Source: an uncultured Coriobacteriaceae bacterium (GTDB lineage: Bacteria; Actinomycetota; Coriobacteriia; Coriobacteriales; Atopobiaceae). From it: a DNA stretch of 64,000 nucleotides. The notes below the pieces were generated by a model. It ran no database searches, was not told the DNA's origin, and was given only the letters and a program-made list of their open reading frames with translations. This document shows positions 45,506 through 55,150 of the stretch, one piece after another. Both the position numbers and the translations under genes were made by a program. Where the stretch lies: assembly GCA_902793195.1 (NCBI GenBank), contig CADBCS010000010.1, forward strand, positions 54,248 to 118,247. The letters run 5' to 3'. Position 1 is the stretch's first letter. Every line of letters begins with the position of its first letter.

Positions 45506-47434
45506 TCACTCTGCCTTGTGCGCCACCTCGTCGCGCTCGGCGTCCCAGGCGCGCAGCTCGAGCCAGATGTCTGTGGCCACGCTTTGGGGCACGCCCTTTA
45601 CCTGCGCGATGTCGTCGGGACTCGCCGCACGCAGACGTTTGAGCGACCCGAAGTGCCGCATGATGGCTCGCTTGCGCTTGGGACCGACCCCCGGAACCTC
45701 GTCGAGCACGCCTACGGTCATGGCCTTGTCGCGCAGCTCGCGGTGGAACGTGATGGCAAAGCGGTGGCTCTCGTCGCGTACCTGCTTGATGAGGTAGAGC
45801 GACGCCGACCCGGAGGGAAGCACGATGGGCGTCTCGTCCCAGGGGACGAACACCTCCTCGTCGGACTTGGCCAGGCCACACACCGGTATGTCGAGACCCA
45901 GGCTCTCCAGCTGCTCGATGGCCGCCGTGAGCTGCGGTTTTCCGCCATCCACCACCAGCAGGTCCGGCCTGGACCCAAAGCGCTCGTCGGCCATGCGATC
46001 GGGGGCGTAGCGCCTGCCCAGCACCTCGCTCATGCTCACGAAGTCGTTTGCCTCGTCGAGCTCCGTGCGGATCTTGAACCTGCGGTACTGCCCCTTGTCG
46101 GGACGGCCGTTGGAGAACACGACCATGGACGCCACGGTAAAGCGCCCGTGCAGCGTGGAGATGTCGAAGCACTCGATGCGCAGCGGTGGACCTTCCAGCG
46201 CAAGGGCGCTCTCCAGCTGCATGAGCGCCTGGTTCGTCCGGTCGTCGGCATAGCCGGTGCGCACCATGTAGCGGTTGAGCGCGAAGTGGGCGTTGTTCGC
46301 CGCCATCTCGAGGAGGTGACGCTTGTCCCCTCGCTTTGGCACGTAGATCCTGCACGCCCGTCCGCGCTTGTTCGCCAGCCAACCCGCCAGCAAGTCGGCG
46401 TCCGAGAGCTCCACCCCCACACCCACCTCGGCGGGAATGTCTGCGGTCTCGTCGTAGTAGCGCTTGAGGAAACCCTCGACGAGCTCCTCCTCGCTCACGT
46501 CGTTTCCCTTGTTGAGCACGAACTCGGCGCTGCGCACGGTAATGCCCTCGCGCATCACGAACACGCAGGCGCACGAGATGGTCTCCTCACGATACACGCC
46601 GACCAGGTCGATGCTCACGCTTGAGCCAAGCACCACCTGCTGCTTGTCCTGCAGCCCGTTGATGACCTCCAGTCGCCGCTTGAGCCTGCCGGCACGCTCG
46701 AACTCCAGGTCCGCCGCCGCCTCCCGCATCTGCGCCGTGAGCTCATCCACGACCTCCGACCGCTTTCCGCTGAGGAACCGTTCGACCTGGCGGACGTTCT
46801 TCGCGTAATCAGCCGTGTCCACCGCACCCACGCACACGCCCGGCCCAAGGCCGACATGCGAGAAGAAGCAGGGTCGTCCCGACTTTGCGAGGGCCAGGTT
46901 CGCGACCGCCAGATCGTCGGGATGGGCCTCGAGGTAGCGCTTGGCGCGCTTCCATTCCACGCAGTTTGCCGTGCAGATGGGAACGACCTTGCGCAGCGTG
47001 TCGATGGTCTCGCGTGCGGCTCGGGCGTCGGTGTAGGGCCCGAAGTATCGCGTGCCCTTGCGATGGCGCTCCCGCGTGTACTTGATGGCGGGAAACACGT
47101 CCGACTCGGTAATTGCGATAAAGGGATAGCTCTTGTCGTCCTTGTAGTCCACGTTGAAGTAGGGGTGGTACTGGGCGATGAGGTTGCGCTCGAGCACGAG
47201 GGCCTCGTGCTCGTTCTCCACCACAACGTAGTCGAAGCTCTTAACGACCTGCATCATGAGGGGAATCTTCTCGCGGTCGTCCTGCAGCGTCACATACTGG
47301 CGCATGCGGGCACGCAGGTCCTTTGCCTTGCCCACGTACACGACCTCGCCCTTGCCGTCGCGCCACAGGTAACAGCCCGGCTCCCGCGGAACCTGCGCGA
47401 CCTGCTCGGCAAGCGTGGGAACCTCGCGCCCCAC
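45506..47434 (-). CDS. uvrC: Excinuclease ABC subunit C
   Basis: A 642-residue dual nuclease of nucleotide excision repair. The N-terminal GIY-YIG domain starts with GCYLWRDGKGEVVYVGKAK, followed by a UVR domain (about 200-240), an RNase H-like endonuclease region with LLVVDGGKPQL, and C-terminal helix-hairpin-helix pairs. It begins with GTG, after AGGTAGG, 3 nt past the murJ stop. It is followed by a 270-nt repeat-bearing gap before rapZ. Confidence 0.95.
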   Translation of the reverse strand: MGREVPTLAEQVAQVPREPGCYLWRDGKGEVVYVGKAKDLRARMRQYVTLQDDREKIPLMMQVVKSFDYVVVENEHEALVLERNLIAQYHPYFNVDYKDDKSYPFIAITESDVFPAIKYTRERHRKGTRYFGPYTDARAARETIDTLRKVVPICTANCVEWKRAKRYLEAHPDDLAVANLALAKSGRPCFFSHVGLGPGVCVGAVDTADYAKNVRQVERFLSGKRSEVVDELTAQMREAAADLEFERAGRLKRRLEVINGLQDKQQVVLGSSVSIDLVGVYREETISCACVFVMREGITVRSAEFVLNKGNDVSEEELVEGFLKRYYDETADIPAEVGVGVELSDADLLAGWLANKRGRACRIYVPKRGDKRHLLEMAANNAHFALNRYMVRTGYADDRTNQALMQLESALALEGPPLRIECFDISTLHGRFTVASMVVFSNGRPDKGQYRRFKIRTELDEANDFVSMSEVLGRRYAPDRMADERFGSRPDLLVVDGGKPQLTAAIEQLESLGLDIPVCGLAKSDEEVFVPWDETPIVLPSGSASLYLIKQVRDESHRFAITFHRELRDKAMTVGVLDEVPGVGPKRKRAIMRHFGSLKRLRAASPDDIAQVKGVPQSVATDIWLELRAWDAERDEVAHKAE

Positions 47435-47437
47435 GGC

Positions 47438-49333
47438 CTACCTGCCCCTATGCAGCAGCGAGACCACCAGCTTGGCCTCGGGAATCCTCATTGCCATGGC
47501 AAGGCCGTAGGTTACGGCCACCGCCGGAATGCCACCAGCCACCAAATAGACAATCGACTTTATGAGCGAGGCGTCGGAAGGACCGATGGCAAGGCCGAGC
47601 GCCCACGTGATTGCCCATCCCACGGCACCGCCTATGGCCCCGAGCAGCAGCATCTTTACGAGGTACGTGAGCATGCTGCGCATGCCGATGGGACCGAGGT
47701 CGTGCCTGAGGTATGCCAGTACCACAACGACGATGGGACCATAGTAGAACACCGAGCTTATGCCCACGCCACCGATGCCCAGGCTTGGGGTGAACACCAG
47801 GCAGAAGGCAATCTGGACTGCGGCGGCTATACAGGTGGCGATGGTGTAGAAGACCATCTTGCGCAATGCCGAGCACACTTTTTGCAGGTAGGTGCTCACG
47901 CCATACAGGGACAGCTGAACCGACTGCATGGCAAGGTAGAACGCGGTGATCTGGACGTCCTCGGGCCCAAAGCGCCCGGCACCGATGACGGTAATGAGGT
48001 AGGGCGAGAACACGATGAGGTATATGGTAAAGGGAACCAGATAGAAGAGGATCTTGTTGGTTCCCGACGCGATGCCGGCCACGAACGACTTGGAGTCGCC
48101 CTTTGCGATGTAGTCGCTGAGCTCCGTGAACATTGCCACGGTTATGGGAATCGCAAATATGGAGTACGGCAACATGAACCACAGGCGCGAGTAGTAGATG
48201 ATGGATGCGCCGGCCGCCGTCGCCTGCAGCGCGCAGCTCGTCATGACGGCCGTCGTGGGGAACGACGCCAGCATCACCACGAGCGTGGGGATGCCGATGG
48301 AAAGGGTCTCGCGCAGGCGCGGGTCGCGGAAGTCCACGCGCAGCGTAAACCGCACGCCATGCTTCCTGAGCGAGGGAACCTGCACCAGGACCTGCACCAG
48401 AACACCGAGCGGGTTGCCCAGCGCGAGGATGAGCAGGGCGATGGTCGGCTGCGTCTGCGCGAGGGCCGCATACAGAAGGAACGATGCGGTTGCCACCACA
48501 TTGTTGAAGATGGACGCGGCGTTGCTCCAAAAGTAGTCGCGTTCCGCGTTGAGCACGCCCGAGATGATGGAGGAGAGCGCATAGAGCACGATCTCTATTA
48601 CAAAGAATCTAAAGAAGTAGATCGTAAGGCCCACGTCGAAGTCCGCGCTTGCCGAGAAGGACTGCGTCCAGACGATCTGGGCGGCAAACACCCAGCTGAT
48701 AACCGTGAGCGCCAACATGAGCAGCGTGACGATGGAGAGCAAGTTCGACGCGTAGGCGTTTGCCCCCTTGCGGCCCACCTCCCGCTTGACCGACAGGTAC
48801 ACCGGCAGGAATGCCGTGATGAGCATACCGCCCATCACCAGCTCGTAGATGGTGTTGGGAAGGGCGTTGGCCACCGAGTAGCAGCTCGCGAGCGCCGTGA
48901 CGCCGAGGGCGAACGCCTGGCCCCAGGTGCGCAGGAACCCCGTAAGGCGGCTTACTACCACCAGCACGCTCATCATGGCGGTGTTGCGACCAATGGCCTC
49001 CTCGGAGGACTGGTCCTCTTCCTCCTCGATGTCCGACCCTGCCGGCTCGCCTGGGTCGGGGGCGGGGTTTGTGGACGGCTCGTCCGCCAGCGGCTCCTCT
49101 TCGTCCGATGTGGGCGCTGCCAGCTCGTCCACGTGCGGCTCGTCAGCTTCGACGGGCTTGAACGCCACCGTAGCGTCTTCTTCGCCAGACGAGCCCCCAA
49201 CCGTCTTGCCCTCCACCGTCTCGTCCTCGTCCGGCGGCTCCACCACGCGCATGTGACGAGGTAGCGGGCGCTCCCGCCGCTCGTCACATGCGCTTTTGGC
49301 GTTTGGGTCAGTCCTTAGGTGCCTTGCGACCAT
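47438..49333 (-). CDS. murJ: Lipid II flippase MurJ with acidic N-terminal extension
   Basis: A 631-residue membrane protein of the MviN/MurJ family with about 14 helices from residue 115 on, starting SVLVVVSRLTGFLRTW. It moves lipid II across the membrane. About 110 residues rich in Glu, Asp and Pro precede the first helix; most MurJ proteins lack this, though actinobacterial versions often have cytoplasmic additions. GGAGGAG supports the start at 49333. It lies downstream of the FemABX/ATP-grasp gene, forming a cell-wall unit. Confidence 0.88.
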   Translation of the reverse strand: MVARHLRTDPNAKSACDERRERPLPRHMRVVEPPDEDETVEGKTVGGSSGEEDATVAFKPVEADEPHVDELAAPTSDEEEPLADEPSTNPAPDPGEPAGSDIEEEEDQSSEEAIGRNTAMMSVLVVVSRLTGFLRTWGQAFALGVTALASCYSVANALPNTIYELVMGGMLITAFLPVYLSVKREVGRKGANAYASNLLSIVTLLMLALTVISWVFAAQIVWTQSFSASADFDVGLTIYFFRFFVIEIVLYALSSIISGVLNAERDYFWSNAASIFNNVVATASFLLYAALAQTQPTIALLILALGNPLGVLVQVLVQVPSLRKHGVRFTLRVDFRDPRLRETLSIGIPTLVVMLASFPTTAVMTSCALQATAAGASIIYYSRLWFMLPYSIFAIPITVAMFTELSDYIAKGDSKSFVAGIASGTNKILFYLVPFTIYLIVFSPYLITVIGAGRFGPEDVQITAFYLAMQSVQLSLYGVSTYLQKVCSALRKMVFYTIATCIAAAVQIAFCLVFTPSLGIGGVGISSVFYYGPIVVVVLAYLRHDLGPIGMRSMLTYLVKMLLLGAIGGAVGWAITWALGLAIGPSDASLIKSIVYLVAGGIPAVAVTYGLAMAMRIPEAKLVVSLLHRGR

Positions 49334-49354
49334 CGCACTCCTCCAGCGGACGCG

Positions 49355-51613
49355 CTAGAACGACTTACCGGATGGAGCGGGATAGTCTGTGGCGAACTTG
49401 CGCAGGTAGTTGCCCTTGGTCGCCGTCACGAAGAAGGCGCGACGCGGGTCGCGCTCCGCCCAGTACTGCAGCGGGTCGAAGCACTTCCTCTGCTGGAGGA
49501 GGTCCTTGACCTCTGCGCGAAGACCGTCGTCGAGTATGTAGCGGAAGATGAGCGGTTTGGGTGCGAGCAGGTACATCGCGGGGTCCGTCGCCTTGAGCAC
49601 GCGGTTGCCGCGACCGTCCACCACGTCCGATACGAGCACGCGCATGGGGTTGACCCCGGCGGCACACACCGAGTAGGACGCACGGCCCACGCGCGGGTTG
49701 CAGTCCAGGATAACGGTACGCCCGGTCTTCTGGTCGTGTTTGACGTCGAAGTTGGCAAATCCGCGATACCCCTGCTCCGCAAGCATGGTGCCCAGCTTCT
49801 CCCACAGCTCGGGACGGGGCCGGGTGATGAGGCCCACGTAGTTGCCGATCATCGTGGGCGCGTGGTCCTGGAGCAGCACCTGCATGCTCGCGTACATGGT
49901 GGGCTTACCCTCCTGGTTGATGTACACGGTGATGCAGTCCATGGAGGTGTCATCGCCCTCTATCATCTCCTGCACGAGGAACGAACCCTCATAGCCAGCG
50001 GCACGCAAGTCGGACCACAGGCCATCGAGCTCCTCCTGCGAGTCGATGGCGTAGGCCTTGCGGAAGCCCTTGTAGTGCATGGGGAAGTAGGTTGCCGAGT
50101 CGACGGGCTTGGCCACCACGGGAAAGCCAATCTCCGTGGGCGCAATGGTGCCGTCGCCCGCAAGGTCCACGACCTCGGTCTTGGGGGTCTCCAAGTCGTA
50201 CTGGGCGCACAGCTCGGCGAACTCCGCCTTGTTGGTGACCCGCTCCACGACCTCGCGCGGCGGCAGGGGGCAGTACACGTTGGAGGGGAAGCCGTCGACG
50301 CACTCCTCGAGCACCTTTACGTAGGCGTCGGTGTTCGCGACGACCACGACCTTCTTCGTGGGATTGGCCGCGGCAAGCTCGCCCACGATGCGGGTTACGC
50401 TCTCGGGCGTGGGGTCCTCCGGGCACACGTTAAATATGGATGAGAGCTCGATGGCCTTGATTGGCAGCGGCACGATGCATGTGCTCGTTACGCCATAGGC
50501 CTCGTGGAACTCTCGCCCGAGGGCGTATGCGCCCACGTCGCCACCAAGCACGACGGGCAGGAGGTCGTCGCGCGGCTGATCGGGCGTGCGCTCCTCGATT
50601 CGCTGTCGAGCGCGCTCGGCACGGTCGTCGCGGATGTCCCGTATGCCCGCGAGCATCCTGTAGGCCATGTCGTTCACCGGTACGTCCCGCTCGGGAGACA
50701 CGGGTGCGATCTGCTTGCAGAACTTGGTCTTGAACTCGTTGAGACCCATGAGCGACGGCGAGAACTCCGAGCCGATGCCCATGAGGTCAATGGTCTTGCA
50801 ACCCAACTCCGCGAGGGAATTGAAGACGAAAAGCATCTGCTTGTCTACGCTGCGGCTACGCTGGGCCTCGGCACCCGACGCGGCATAGTAGTAGACGGCC
50901 TGGGTGCCCATGATCGTCGCGATGCCCCAGCACACCACTTTGCCGTCTATGCGGCTGGCAAACACCCTGCAGTGCTCGGGCCCGAGCATGCGAATCATAA
51001 GTTCGTAGTCGGATTGGGGAGCCGCCGCGAACTCGTCACGCTCTGCCGTCGCGAGCATCACGTTGTAGTACTCGCCAAACGATACGCCAGCCTGCTCGGT
51101 CTCGTCCGCGCAGACGGCAGGACTCTCGCGGATCGACTTGCGCACGTCACGGCGGCCACGGGGCTTCATGCGCGAGAGGATCTGCTCCTCCCCGCCGGTG
51201 AGGTCGATGACCACCGTGGCGTCGTAGGGGCAACTCGAGAGCACCGGACGCGTGACCTTGTATGGCTTCGATACGGACAGGCGCAGGAAGACGACCATGC
51301 GACTCCTCTTGGCCACATACGTGCTCAGCTCCCTGAGGGCAAGCTCCTCCGCCTCGGGCGTCGGAGCGTCGAACCACACGGGCCCATGGACCGCACGCAG
51401 GTAGTGGTACCCATGCGTCATGTAGTCGATGAGCGAGATCACTGCGAGCGTCTCGCCGTCGTCACGCTCGATCGCGCAGTATCCCCACGGCGTGCGCCCC
51501 TCGATGGCCGTCTGATAGTCCGCCCAGAGCGGGGTCTGCTCGATGGGGGGATGATCGGTGTGCTCCCAGAGCAGGCCCTCGTAGTCCTCACGCGTCAGTT
51601 CACGAATCTGCAT
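49355..51613 (-). CDS. Fusion of FemABX-type aminoacyltransferase and ATP-grasp ligase
   Basis: A 752-residue soluble protein. Residues 1-330 match FemABX (lipid II bridge) enzymes: PLWADYQTAIEG near the start, the KPRGRRDVRKSI and KQIAP motifs and GNAT-type centre. A linker of about 20 residues leads to an ATP-grasp domain (about 355-745), with GFPVVAKPVDSATYF near residue 500 and the metal-site sequence ILDCNPRVGR near 640. FemABX uses aminoacyl-tRNA, whereas ATP-grasp enzymes such as Aslfm activate an amino acid with ATP for the same bridge. The fusion could build a two-residue or mixed bridge; this is inferred. murJ follows at once. Confidence 0.8.
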   Translation of the reverse strand: MQIRELTREDYEGLLWEHTDHPPIEQTPLWADYQTAIEGRTPWGYCAIERDDGETLAVISLIDYMTHGYHYLRAVHGPVWFDAPTPEAEELALRELSTYVAKRSRMVVFLRLSVSKPYKVTRPVLSSCPYDATVVIDLTGGEEQILSRMKPRGRRDVRKSIRESPAVCADETEQAGVSFGEYYNVMLATAERDEFAAAPQSDYELMIRMLGPEHCRVFASRIDGKVVCWGIATIMGTQAVYYYAASGAEAQRSRSVDKQMLFVFNSLAELGCKTIDLMGIGSEFSPSLMGLNEFKTKFCKQIAPVSPERDVPVNDMAYRMLAGIRDIRDDRAERARQRIEERTPDQPRDDLLPVVLGGDVGAYALGREFHEAYGVTSTCIVPLPIKAIELSSIFNVCPEDPTPESVTRIVGELAAANPTKKVVVVANTDAYVKVLEECVDGFPSNVYCPLPPREVVERVTNKAEFAELCAQYDLETPKTEVVDLAGDGTIAPTEIGFPVVAKPVDSATYFPMHYKGFRKAYAIDSQEELDGLWSDLRAAGYEGSFLVQEMIEGDDTSMDCITVYINQEGKPTMYASMQVLLQDHAPTMIGNYVGLITRPRPELWEKLGTMLAEQGYRGFANFDVKHDQKTGRTVILDCNPRVGRASYSVCAAGVNPMRVLVSDVVDGRGNRVLKATDPAMYLLAPKPLIFRYILDDGLRAEVKDLLQQRKCFDPLQYWAERDPRRAFFVTATKGNYLRKFATDYPAPSGKSF

Positions 51614-51636
51614 TGTTCCTCGATTTCCTGTTATGC

Positions 51637-53100
51637 CTAGATTGGCGATCCTCCGCCACAGAATCCATCGTCAAAGAAGATGGATGACACCATCACGCCA
51701 TACCGGTAGCCATTGGCATGGACCACCTGTCCCCCACCGATGTAGAGGGCGACGTGGTAGGTGGTGTACCCGCCATCGTACGAGTAGAAGACCAGGTCGC
51801 CCGGCTGCAGCGACGCGACGTCGGTGACCCAGTGGCCGCTGTTCTGCATCCACTGGAACTGCCCGTAGCAGTAGTGCCCGCTGGGATAGGGAATCTCGAC
51901 CCCGGCCTGCGCCCACGCCCAGTGCGTGAGGCTGTTGCAGTCGAACGCGACGCCGGGCTCCTCGCAACCCCACCCATAGGGGATACCCACCTGGCTGAGG
52001 GCAGCGTTCACCGCGTCGGTGCGCTGATCGCCCGTCGCCTCCGACGGCGTATAGGGAATCGAGACCGTGGGCCTCACCGGGGTGGTTACCGGCGCGCTTG
52101 CGGCCTGGCGGCTCTGCTCCTCGGCCTGGGCCCGCTCGGCCTCCAGGCGCTCGAGCTCGGCCTTCGCCGCCGCAGCACGCTCCGCGTCGGCCTGCTGTCC
52201 GCTCGCGTCGGCCTGAGCCTGTGCGTCTGCGGCAGCGACCTCGGCCTGTGCCACTTGCGCCCTCAGGCGCGACTCCTCGGCCTCCGCCTCGCGCGCGGCG
52301 TCGAACGCACTCACCAGCTCGCTGTTGAGACCACTCACATACGAGCTCTGCGCCTGCTGTGCCTGCTCGACCGCCGCGGCCTTCTCCTCCTGCTCCTCAA
52401 CGAGAGAGGCCTGCTCGGCCTCCTTTATGAGGAGCTCCTCCTGCTCGCTCTGCAACTCCTCCTGCAGGTCATTGACGCTCCGTATGGCCTCGACCTGCTT
52501 CTCCGAGATCCTGTTCGCATACACGACGCGAGAGACCATCTGGTCGATGCTCGACGACTCCAGAAGTATGTCGAGCAGGCTCACCTGCCCCACCCGGTAG
52601 TTAGCGTTGACCTGTTCGTAGAGGGCCTTCTTCTTCTCGTCAAGCTTGTCCTCGTTGCCCTCGATCTTTTGGGAGAGCTCCTCGATCTCCTGCTGCGTCT
52701 GCTCGAGATCGTAGGTCGCACGGCTCAACTCCGCCTGCGCCTGCTCGAACTCCACAAAGAGCTGGTCGAGACGTGCGGATGCCGCGACCATCTGCGTCTG
52801 GATGTTCGACGCCTGACCGTTTGCCTGCTGCTGCTGGCGGGCCGCCTCATCGGCCTGGGAGGACGCCTCGTCGCGCTCGCGGTTGGCTTCCTGGACCTGC
52901 TCGTTGGCCTCGTCCTGCGCCTGCTCGGCAACCTCCGCACGGGCGTTCGCCTCGTCGCGCTGCGCCGCGTAGTCCGTCGCCTCCGTTGCCAGGGCCGGTC
53001 GCACGGCATACGTCGCCGCCGGGCCGACGGCGAGCACCAGTGCCATCGCATGAGCAAGTACCCGACTGGGCATCGTTTGTGTTGTGTTTAGTCGTTTCAT
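51637..53100 (-). CDS. Secreted NlpC/P60 peptidoglycan hydrolase with PcsB-like coiled coil
   Basis: A 487-residue exported protein. Signal peptide (to about 40, ending ALA), a long coiled coil (45-335) with the phrase YRVGQVSLLDILLESSSIDQM, a short linker, and a C-terminal NlpC/P60 domain with catalytic Cys388 in FDCNSLTHW and His in TYHVALYIGGG. The usual DCSGL is changed to DCNSL, though the Cys is kept. It should cut stem peptides during cell separation. GGAGG precedes the ATG at 53100; a TTG 15 nt farther up is unlikely. Confidence 0.88.
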   Translation of the reverse strand: MKRLNTTQTMPSRVLAHAMALVLAVGPAATYAVRPALATEATDYAAQRDEANARAEVAEQAQDEANEQVQEANRERDEASSQADEAARQQQQANGQASNIQTQMVAASARLDQLFVEFEQAQAELSRATYDLEQTQQEIEELSQKIEGNEDKLDEKKKALYEQVNANYRVGQVSLLDILLESSSIDQMVSRVVYANRISEKQVEAIRSVNDLQEELQSEQEELLIKEAEQASLVEEQEEKAAAVEQAQQAQSSYVSGLNSELVSAFDAAREAEAEESRLRAQVAQAEVAAADAQAQADASGQQADAERAAAAKAELERLEAERAQAEEQSRQAASAPVTTPVRPTVSIPYTPSEATGDQRTDAVNAALSQVGIPYGWGCEEPGVAFDCNSLTHWAWAQAGVEIPYPSGHYCYGQFQWMQNSGHWVTDVASLQPGDLVFYSYDGGYTTYHVALYIGGGQVVHANGYRYGVMVSSIFFDDGFCGGGSPI

Positions 53101-53229
53101 GGGCACCTCCCGCAAGTTACGCCACTTGTATGCATTTCTTAAGACTTACTTGGCATACGCCTTGTAAATGCCGCACCCCCTCCAACTACGTTGCCGAGGG
53201 GGTGCAACTGTTCCATGTGATTCGCGCCG

Positions 53230-54528
53230 CTAGAGGAGCGGACCGCCGTTGGTGTAGGGTGACCATGCGCCCAGGGACTCGACTGCGACACGCGAGCCGT
53301 TGGCGTGCAGAATCATGCCGTCGCCAATGTAGAGTGCCACGTGACGCTCGTAGTTGCCGCCAGGCACGTTGCCGAGCCAGCCGATAACGTCGCCGGGCTG
53401 AAGCGAGCTGGTGTTCTGGATCATGTAGATCTGGTCCAGACTGTAGGCGCTCACCGGACGGCCAGCGCTTGCGTACGCAAAGGCGACGAGACCGGAGCAG
53501 TCCCAGTTGACGCCTGCGATGTTGTCGTGCCCGTACGGCAGACCCACCTGCGAGTACGCGGCCGCCACGATGGCACTGCGCTCGGAGCTCGTGAGGCTGC
53601 CGGTGCCCGTGCTCGTCTCCTCGGGCTCGTTGTACGAGGGGGCGGGAGCGGGGGTGGGCTCGGGTGTGCTCACGGTGGGCTCGGGAGTGCTGGTGGTGGA
53701 CTCCTCGGTGGTGGCAGAGGTGGGCGTCGGGTCGCTCTGGGCCGACTGCTGGTTGTTGTTGGTCGTCGTAGCGCCGTTGTTGCCAGCGCCGTTGTTGCCA
53801 GCGCCGTTGTTGTTGGCGTTGTTCTCGAGCGTCAGGGCCGTGGACTGTGCGGGCTGAGCCGTTCCGGCATCGACCGCGGCAGAGATCTGAGCTGCCTGCT
53901 GCTGCTCGGCTGCGATGCGGCGCGCGTCCTCTGCGGCAATCTGCTGACGCAGCTCCTCGCTCAGGCCGTCAACATAGGCAGACTGGTTGCTCTCGCGGAC
54001 GGCAAGCTCCTCGGCGTAGACGCGCTTGTCCTCGACCAGCTGCTCCTGCTCCTCCTGAAGCTCGGAGAGCGAGGTCATCTCCTGGTCGAGCTCGTCCTGG
54101 ATGCGGTTGACCTCGTTGATGACGTTGACGTCCTGCTCGACGATCTTGTTCGCATAATACATGTTGCTGGCAAGCTCGTCGAAGCTCGCGGAGCTCACCA
54201 AGAGGGACAACAGCGTGATGCCGCCGCTCTTGTAGTCGGCGACAACGTGATCGGACAGCACGCCCTGAGCGGTCTTGAGCTCTTCGCGCTTCTGCTCGAT
54301 CTTTTCCTCGGTATCGGCAATCTCCTCTTCGGTGTCGGCCAGCATGCCCTGGGCATCCTGATACTCGGCATCGGCATTTGCATATAGGAATGCGAGCTCG
54401 CTCAGCTCCTGCTGAGCCTTCGCAACATCGTCACTGGTGACGGCAAGAGCAACGGTCGGAGCGCCCGAAAACGCCAGAGTGCCCGCGAAAAGGGCCGCCG
54501 ACACCTTAGCTATCCTGTTCTTGATCAT
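53230..54528 (-). CDS. Secreted NlpC/P60 peptidoglycan hydrolase with PcsB-like coiled coil
   Basis: A 432-residue paralogue of the neighbouring protein. Signal peptide to about 29, a PcsB-like coiled coil (33-215) with YKSGGITLLSLLVSSASFDEL, an Asn/Gly-rich linker (NNNGAGNNGAGNNGA) and Thr/Pro stretch, and a C-terminal NlpC/P60 domain with Cys344 in WDCSGLVAF and His in ERHVALYIGDG. It is separated by 130 nt from the first hydrolase; each probably has its own promoter. Confidence 0.9.
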   Translation of the reverse strand: MIKNRIAKVSAALFAGTLAFSGAPTVALAVTSDDVAKAQQELSELAFLYANADAEYQDAQGMLADTEEEIADTEEKIEQKREELKTAQGVLSDHVVADYKSGGITLLSLLVSSASFDELASNMYYANKIVEQDVNVINEVNRIQDELDQEMTSLSELQEEQEQLVEDKRVYAEELAVRESNQSAYVDGLSEELRQQIAAEDARRIAAEQQQAAQISAAVDAGTAQPAQSTALTLENNANNNGAGNNGAGNNGATTTNNNQQSAQSDPTPTSATTEESTTSTPEPTVSTPEPTPAPAPSYNEPEETSTGTGSLTSSERSAIVAAAYSQVGLPYGHDNIAGVNWDCSGLVAFAYASAGRPVSAYSLDQIYMIQNTSSLQPGDVIGWLGNVPGGNYERHVALYIGDGMILHANGSRVAVESLGAWSPYTNGGPLL

Positions 54529-54777
54529 GGTGCCTCTTTCCTTTGGTTGGCAAAACTGCTCTGTCTTATCCAGTCAAGCTAACGGGTAACAATGCTATCA
54601 CGCCATGGATGGACAAAGCACAACTTCCCGTGCTTCTTCACATTCACCAGCCAAATGGCAACGCTCAGGGCAATCCTGCCCCCATATTATTGTGTGCAGG
54701 TCAATGTTTGCGCGCGCTGAGTTCGCCCGCCAGCGCCGATGTTGCCATCCTTGACGCTTGCGGTCCTATCCCACATG

Positions 54778-55137
54778 CTACTCCTCCCTCAGCTCGCGAT
54801 AGAAGCACGTGCTATGGCCCGTATGGCAGGCGGGACCCGCGGCGTCGACCTCGAACACCAGCGTGTCGGCATCGCAGTCCAAGAGCACGCGTCGAACCTG
54901 CTGCACGTTGCCGCTGGTCGCCCCCTTGTTCCAGAGCTCCTGCCTGGAGCGCGACCAGAACCAGGTCGTCCCGGTCGCAAAGGTGAGGCGCAGGCTCTCC
55001 TCGCTCACCCACGCCACCATGAGCACCTCGCCCGTGTCGTACTTCTGCACCACGGCGGGGATGAGCCCGTTTTCGTCGAGCTTGAGCGCAATCTGGCCAA
55101 GGCGCACGACCTCGAGTTCCTTGCGCGTGTCTTCCAT
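54778..55137 (-). CDS. hisI: Phosphoribosyl-AMP cyclohydrolase
   Basis: A 119-residue enzyme opening the purine ring of phosphoribosyl-AMP, the third step to histidine. The zinc and substrate motifs [11 protein letters not shown] and [12 protein letters not shown] are present. There is no C-terminal HisE (pyrophosphohydrolase) domain. It is the last gene of the operon, 13 nt after hisF. Confidence 0.93.
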   Translation of the reverse strand: MEDTRKELEVVRLGQIALKLDENGLIPAVVQKYDTGEVLMVAWVSEESLRLTFATGTTWFWSRSRQELWNKGATSGNVQQVRRVLLDCDADTLVFEVDAAGPACHTGHSTCFYRELREE

Positions 55138-55150
55138 ACCAGCCTCCCAC

